From NCBI GenBank assembly GCA_949295035.1, contig CASFJO010000055.1, positions 1 to 64,000 on the forward strand: DNA of 64,000 bases. Direction: 5' to 3'. The notes beneath the pieces are model-generated. The model saw nothing but the letters and a program-made list of their open reading frames with translations. It had not been told where the DNA came from and did not search any database. Source of the stretch: an uncultured Gemmiger sp. GTDB lineage: Bacteria; Bacillota; Clostridia; Oscillospirales; Ruminococcaceae. How positions within the stretch are numbered: position 1 is the stretch's first letter; each line of letters opens with the position of its first letter. Of the stretch, positions 61,455-64,000 are shown one piece after another. The translations under genes and the position numbers were made by a program.

Positions 61455-61517
61455 CCCCCGTCCGGCCAAAAAGAACGGGCCGCCATCACAGCTTGACACA
61501 GACAAGGGGGGACCATT

Positions 61518-62864
61518 TTGGAAGACAAGTCCATGATCGAATCCATCCAGACCTTCGCGGCCAAACAGGCGCTGCGCTGCATGGAGCAGGATCCGGACAA
61601 AAGCTTTTCCAAGCTGCTGGACTGGGTGGATAAATTTGACACGGCGAACCTGTATCAGGTCCAGAGAAAAGCCCTTCGCGCCGTTCTGGAGCATCCGGAA
61701 AACAACTGGTATCAATTGGCCCGGAAGGTATTTCAGCTGGATGCGGGCGTTCGGGAGACATTTTTGCAAAACTTTATTCTCAACGCATCCCTCATCGGCG
61801 GCGCGCGGCAACAAGCCGTGCGCCTGCAGGAACGCTGCAACGTGCCATGGGCCATCCTGCTGGACGCCACCTCCGCCCGCACCGGCTGCCGGGCGGCGCA
61901 GCACGGTAATCCCCTGAGCCTGGGACCGGATGAGATCGACCGCATCGTTCAGCAGGGCAAATCTTTGGGCATATACATATATATCTACACCGGCGGCGAA
62001 CCACTGATGCGCAAAGAAGACCGAATCCGGCTGTGCGAACTGCACAGCGACTGTGAGTTTCTGGCTTTTACTGACGGGACCGGAATCGACGAGGCCTTCT
62101 GCCAGGAGATGCTGCGGGTGAAAAACTTTGTGCCCGCTATCCGTCTGAAAGGTTTTGCCGACGCCAAAGACCGCCCGCGGGACGCCGCAAATATGGATAC
62201 GGCGCTGGCGGCCATGCGGCTTTTGAAGGCGCATAAACTGCCGTTTGGATGCTCCGTCTGCTACACAAGCGCCAACTGGGACGCTGTGACCAGCGAGGAA
62301 TTTTTCGATCTGCTCGTTGATGCGGGCGCGTTGTTTGCGTGGTTTTTTCATTACCTGCCGGTGGGCAACGCCGCAGCGCCCGAACGCACGCCCGCCCCCG
62401 AACAGCGCGCGGCTGTCTATACGCGGCTGCGGCGGTTCCGTGAGACCAAGCCCGTATTCAGCATCGACCCTCAAAACGACGCGGAATATGTGGGAGGCTG
62501 CATGGCCGGCGGCCGCCACTGTCTGCACATCAATGCCGCCGGCGACGTGGAGCCCTGTGTGTTCCTCCATTATTCCAATGTGAACATCCACGACTGCTCG
62601 TTGCTAGAAGCGCTCAAAAGCCCGCTGTTTCTGGCCTTCCACGACAATCAGCCTTTTCATGCCAACATGCTGCGGTCCTGCCCCCTGCTGAATGATCCTC
62701 AGACGCTTGAGGAGATGGTCGCGCGCGCCGGCGCGCGATCCACCGATCTGCGGTCTCCGGAAAGCGTGGAGCATCTGTGCGACAAATGCCGCCCTTACGC
62801 GGAAGCCTGGGCCTCTGTCGCTGACGCCCTGTGGCGGAAAGGCCGGGACAAAACCGCTCTGTGA
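61518..62864 (+). CDS. Radical SAM/SPASM-like protein lacking the CxxxCxxC motif
   Basis: 448 residues. Overall it resembles a family of radical SAM proteins (pattern DxTSACNLHCTGCWAAEYG, then GIYMYIYTGGEP, from memory). Here residues 118-127 read TSARTGCRAA, so four residues are missing and the first two cluster cysteines are gone (61872-61901). Later parts are kept: IYTGGEPLMRKED, and the C-terminal SPASM-type cysteines GGCMAGGRHC, DVEPCVFLHY, SCPLLNDP and LCDKC. It cannot bind the SAM cluster as written. TTG start with GGGGGGAC upstream; an ATG five codons on is possible. Confidence 0.75.
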   Translation: MEDKSMIESIQTFAAKQALRCMEQDPDKSFSKLLDWVDKFDTANLYQVQRKALRAVLEHPENNWYQLARKVFQLDAGVRETFLQNFILNASLIGGARQQAVRLQERCNVPWAILLDATSARTGCRAAQHGNPLSLGPDEIDRIVQQGKSLGIYIYIYTGGEPLMRKEDRIRLCELHSDCEFLAFTDGTGIDEAFCQEMLRVKNFVPAIRLKGFADAKDRPRDAANMDTALAAMRLLKAHKLPFGCSVCYTSANWDAVTSEEFFDLLVDAGALFAWFFHYLPVGNAAAPERTPAPEQRAAVYTRLRRFRETKPVFSIDPQNDAEYVGGCMAGGRHCLHINAAGDVEPCVFLHYSNVNIHDCSLLEALKSPLFLAFHDNQPFHANMLRSCPLLNDPQTLEEMVARAGARSTDLRSPESVEHLCDKCRPYAEAWASVADALWRKGRDKTAL

Positions 62865-62884
62865 CCAGACCCATTCCATACCCA

Positions 62885-62928
62885 AAAATTTGCCGGGGTC
62901 GGGAATTTTCCCGACCCCGGCAAATTTT
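62885..62928. terminator. Bidirectional terminator
   Basis: Perfect 19-bp stem AAAATTTGCCGGGGTCGGG / CCCGACCCCGGCAAATTTT with a 6-base loop between convergent genes. Confidence 0.9.
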
Positions 62929-62936
62929 GTATCCGC

Positions 62937-63308
62937 TCAGCGCACGGCGGGAACGATCTCCAGCCAATACCCATCCGGGTCCTGAATAAAATAAATCCCC
63001 ATAGCGGCATTTTCCAGGCAGATGCAGCCCATCTCGGTATGCAGCCGGTGAGCCGCTTCAAAATCATCCACCGCAAATGCCAGATGAAACTCGCAGTCTC
63101 CCAGATCATAGGGGCGATCCATATCCCGCATCCAGGTCAGTTCCAACTGAAAATCGCTCTCTGCGTTGGCCAGATAGACGATCGTGTAGGAGCCGTCCGG
63201 CGCGGTGATGCGGCGGACCTCCTCCAGGCCCAGCGCCTTTTGATAGAACGCTTTGGAACGCTCCAGGTCCAGCACGTTATAGTTTTCATGGATCATTCGA
63301 AATTTCAT
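62937..63308 (-). CDS. gloA: Glyoxalase I-like VOC-family protein
   Basis: 123-residue vicinal oxygen chelate protein predicted to isomerise the methylglyoxal-thiol adduct. All four metal ligands fall at glyoxalase I spacing: His7, Glu56, His75 and Glu117 (compare His5, Glu56, His74, Glu122 in E. coli GloA, a nickel enzyme). Other signals are FYQKALGLEEVR and DPDGYWLEIVP. The thiol cofactor in this organism is unknown. The start overlaps the upstream gene by four bases (ATGA), indicating co-translation. Confidence 0.85.
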   Translation of the reverse strand: MKFRMIHENYNVLDLERSKAFYQKALGLEEVRRITAPDGSYTIVYLANAESDFQLELTWMRDMDRPYDLGDCEFHLAFAVDDFEAAHRLHTEMGCICLENAAMGIYFIQDPDGYWLEIVPAVR

Positions 63309-64000
63309 GGTTCACTCTCTCCTTTCTGGCAAGGCGCCGCTGTCTCTTCTTCCGACCAGTGATCCTCCGTGTGAATGCGGGACAGCCAGGGCGCCAGTTC
63401 CGGCAGCTGCAAATACGCCAGCATCGCCGACCGGTCCGCCCCATAGTGCATGGGAAAGACGCGGTCGCAAGGACACGCCCGCAAAAAATCCACGAACCCC
63501 CACCAGGCATTGCCCTCCTGGCGAGGGTCCAGCGGCAGGCAGGCCACATCGAACCGACGGCCGCGGATATGATCCAGTTCTTCATGAAAAGCCTTGTCAT
63601 GCCAGGCGTTGTCCGCGTCCGGCTCGCCTTCCCAATGCCACCAGTTCAGATCGCCCGCATGGTAGACAGACGTTCCTTCCGCCTCCACCAAAAAGGCGCA
63701 GCCCTCATCGGTGGAGCGGATCGTTTCAATATGCACCCCTTGCCATGTATATCTTTGCCGTGGTTGCACGATCAGCAGATTTTCCGGTCGGGATGGCGGC
63801 AGGGGCACACCGCTGTCCACCACATACCGTACGTCAGGGTGCCGGTGCAAAAGCTGCCAGATCTCCCGGGAGTAGTGATCGTGATGCCGATGGGAGACAA
63901 AAACAAACAGGGGTTTATCCTGCGCCAACCGGGGCAGCACCCCCTGCCAGTAGTCAAACAGCAGCAGTGTGTGAGGCAGTTCTACAAGAAAGCCGCTGTG
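63305..64000 (-). CDS. Metallo-beta-lactamase-fold hydrolase, N-terminus outside window
   Basis: 231 residues visible, running off the right edge without a start. Metal motif SHRHHDHYS (HxHxDH), later VYHAGDLNWW and a C-terminal FPMHYG supply the usual histidines and aspartate. It resembles UlaG-like and other uncharacterised MBL-fold proteins. The substrate is unknown. It is transcribed just ahead of the glyoxalase-like gene and overlaps it. Confidence 0.85.
   Translation of the reverse strand, partial: HSGFLVELPHTLLLFDYWQGVLPRLAQDKPLFVFVSHRHHDHYSREIWQLLHRHPDVRYVVDSGVPLPPSRPENLLIVQPRQRYTWQGVHIETIRSTDEGCAFLVEAEGTSVYHAGDLNWWHWEGEPDADNAWHDKAFHEELDHIRGRRFDVACLPLDPRQEGNAWWGFVDFLRACPCDRVFPMHYGADRSAMLAYLQLPELAPWLSRIHTEDHWSEEETAAPCQKGESEP

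Overview
The window looks like chromosome of a spore-forming, high-GC Clostridia member, most like the gut Oscillospiraceae/Ruminococcaceae. The evidence is a spore-envelope set (spoIVA, a sipL-like gene and a 26-codon spoVM), the Firmicutes order yicC-remA-gmk-priA-def-fmt-rsmB-rlmN-prpC-prkC-rsgA-thiN-spoVM, strong GGAGG ribosome binding sites, and anaerobe-type metabolism (Mo hydroxylase, Fe-S flavoprotein, nickel-pincer cofactor genes). I see no rRNA, tRNA or CRISPR array.

Layout. 0-4.5 kb: the first codons of an IS256-type transposase abut a 5'-damaged MFS transporter gene, followed by a coiled-coil protein of unknown function and ftsH. 4.5-10.4 kb (minus strand): a three-subunit molybdenum hydroxylase, then nagB-fba. 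10.4-16.1 kb (minus): larE-larB-larC behind a promoter and a strikingly structured leader, then malic enzyme-fumarase. 16.1-19.7 kb (plus): a P-loop ATPase and a nuclease-helicase fusion. 19.7-23 kb (minus): the spore-envelope genes. 23-35.2 kb (minus): the housekeeping cluster for translation, DNA restart and PASTA-kinase signalling. 35.2-41.5 kb (minus): a MATE pump, and a hypB-flavoprotein-hypA-membrane protein operon facing a GntR regulator. 43.7-59.1 kb (plus): a complete exopolysaccharide locus. 59.2-62.9 kb: a MarR-controlled MATE gene with a frameshift, a deleted kinase remnant and a radical SAM relative without its cluster motif. 62.9-64 kb (minus): a glyoxalase and a metallo-hydrolase cut by the window edge.

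How the genes work together. The polysaccharide locus runs from regulation (PHP phosphatase, chain-length protein, tyrosine kinase) through initiation, glycosyl transfer, flipping and probable polymerisation to attachment (LCP protein). UDP-uronic acids come from its own dehydrogenase and epimerase, and it carries an embedded class B sortase with a matching anchored protein. Nickel is a second theme: larBCE and hypAB are present, but no lactate racemase or hydrogenase is encoded here, so these factors probably serve enzymes elsewhere. The spore genes form one morphogenetic unit: SpoVM localises SpoIVA, and SipL binds it.

The most unusual items are the larE leader, the hyp operon without a hydrogenase, the sortase and ATP-grasp elements in the polysaccharide locus, the uncalled spoVM, the twin MarR operators, and three consecutive damaged genes near 60-62 kb.
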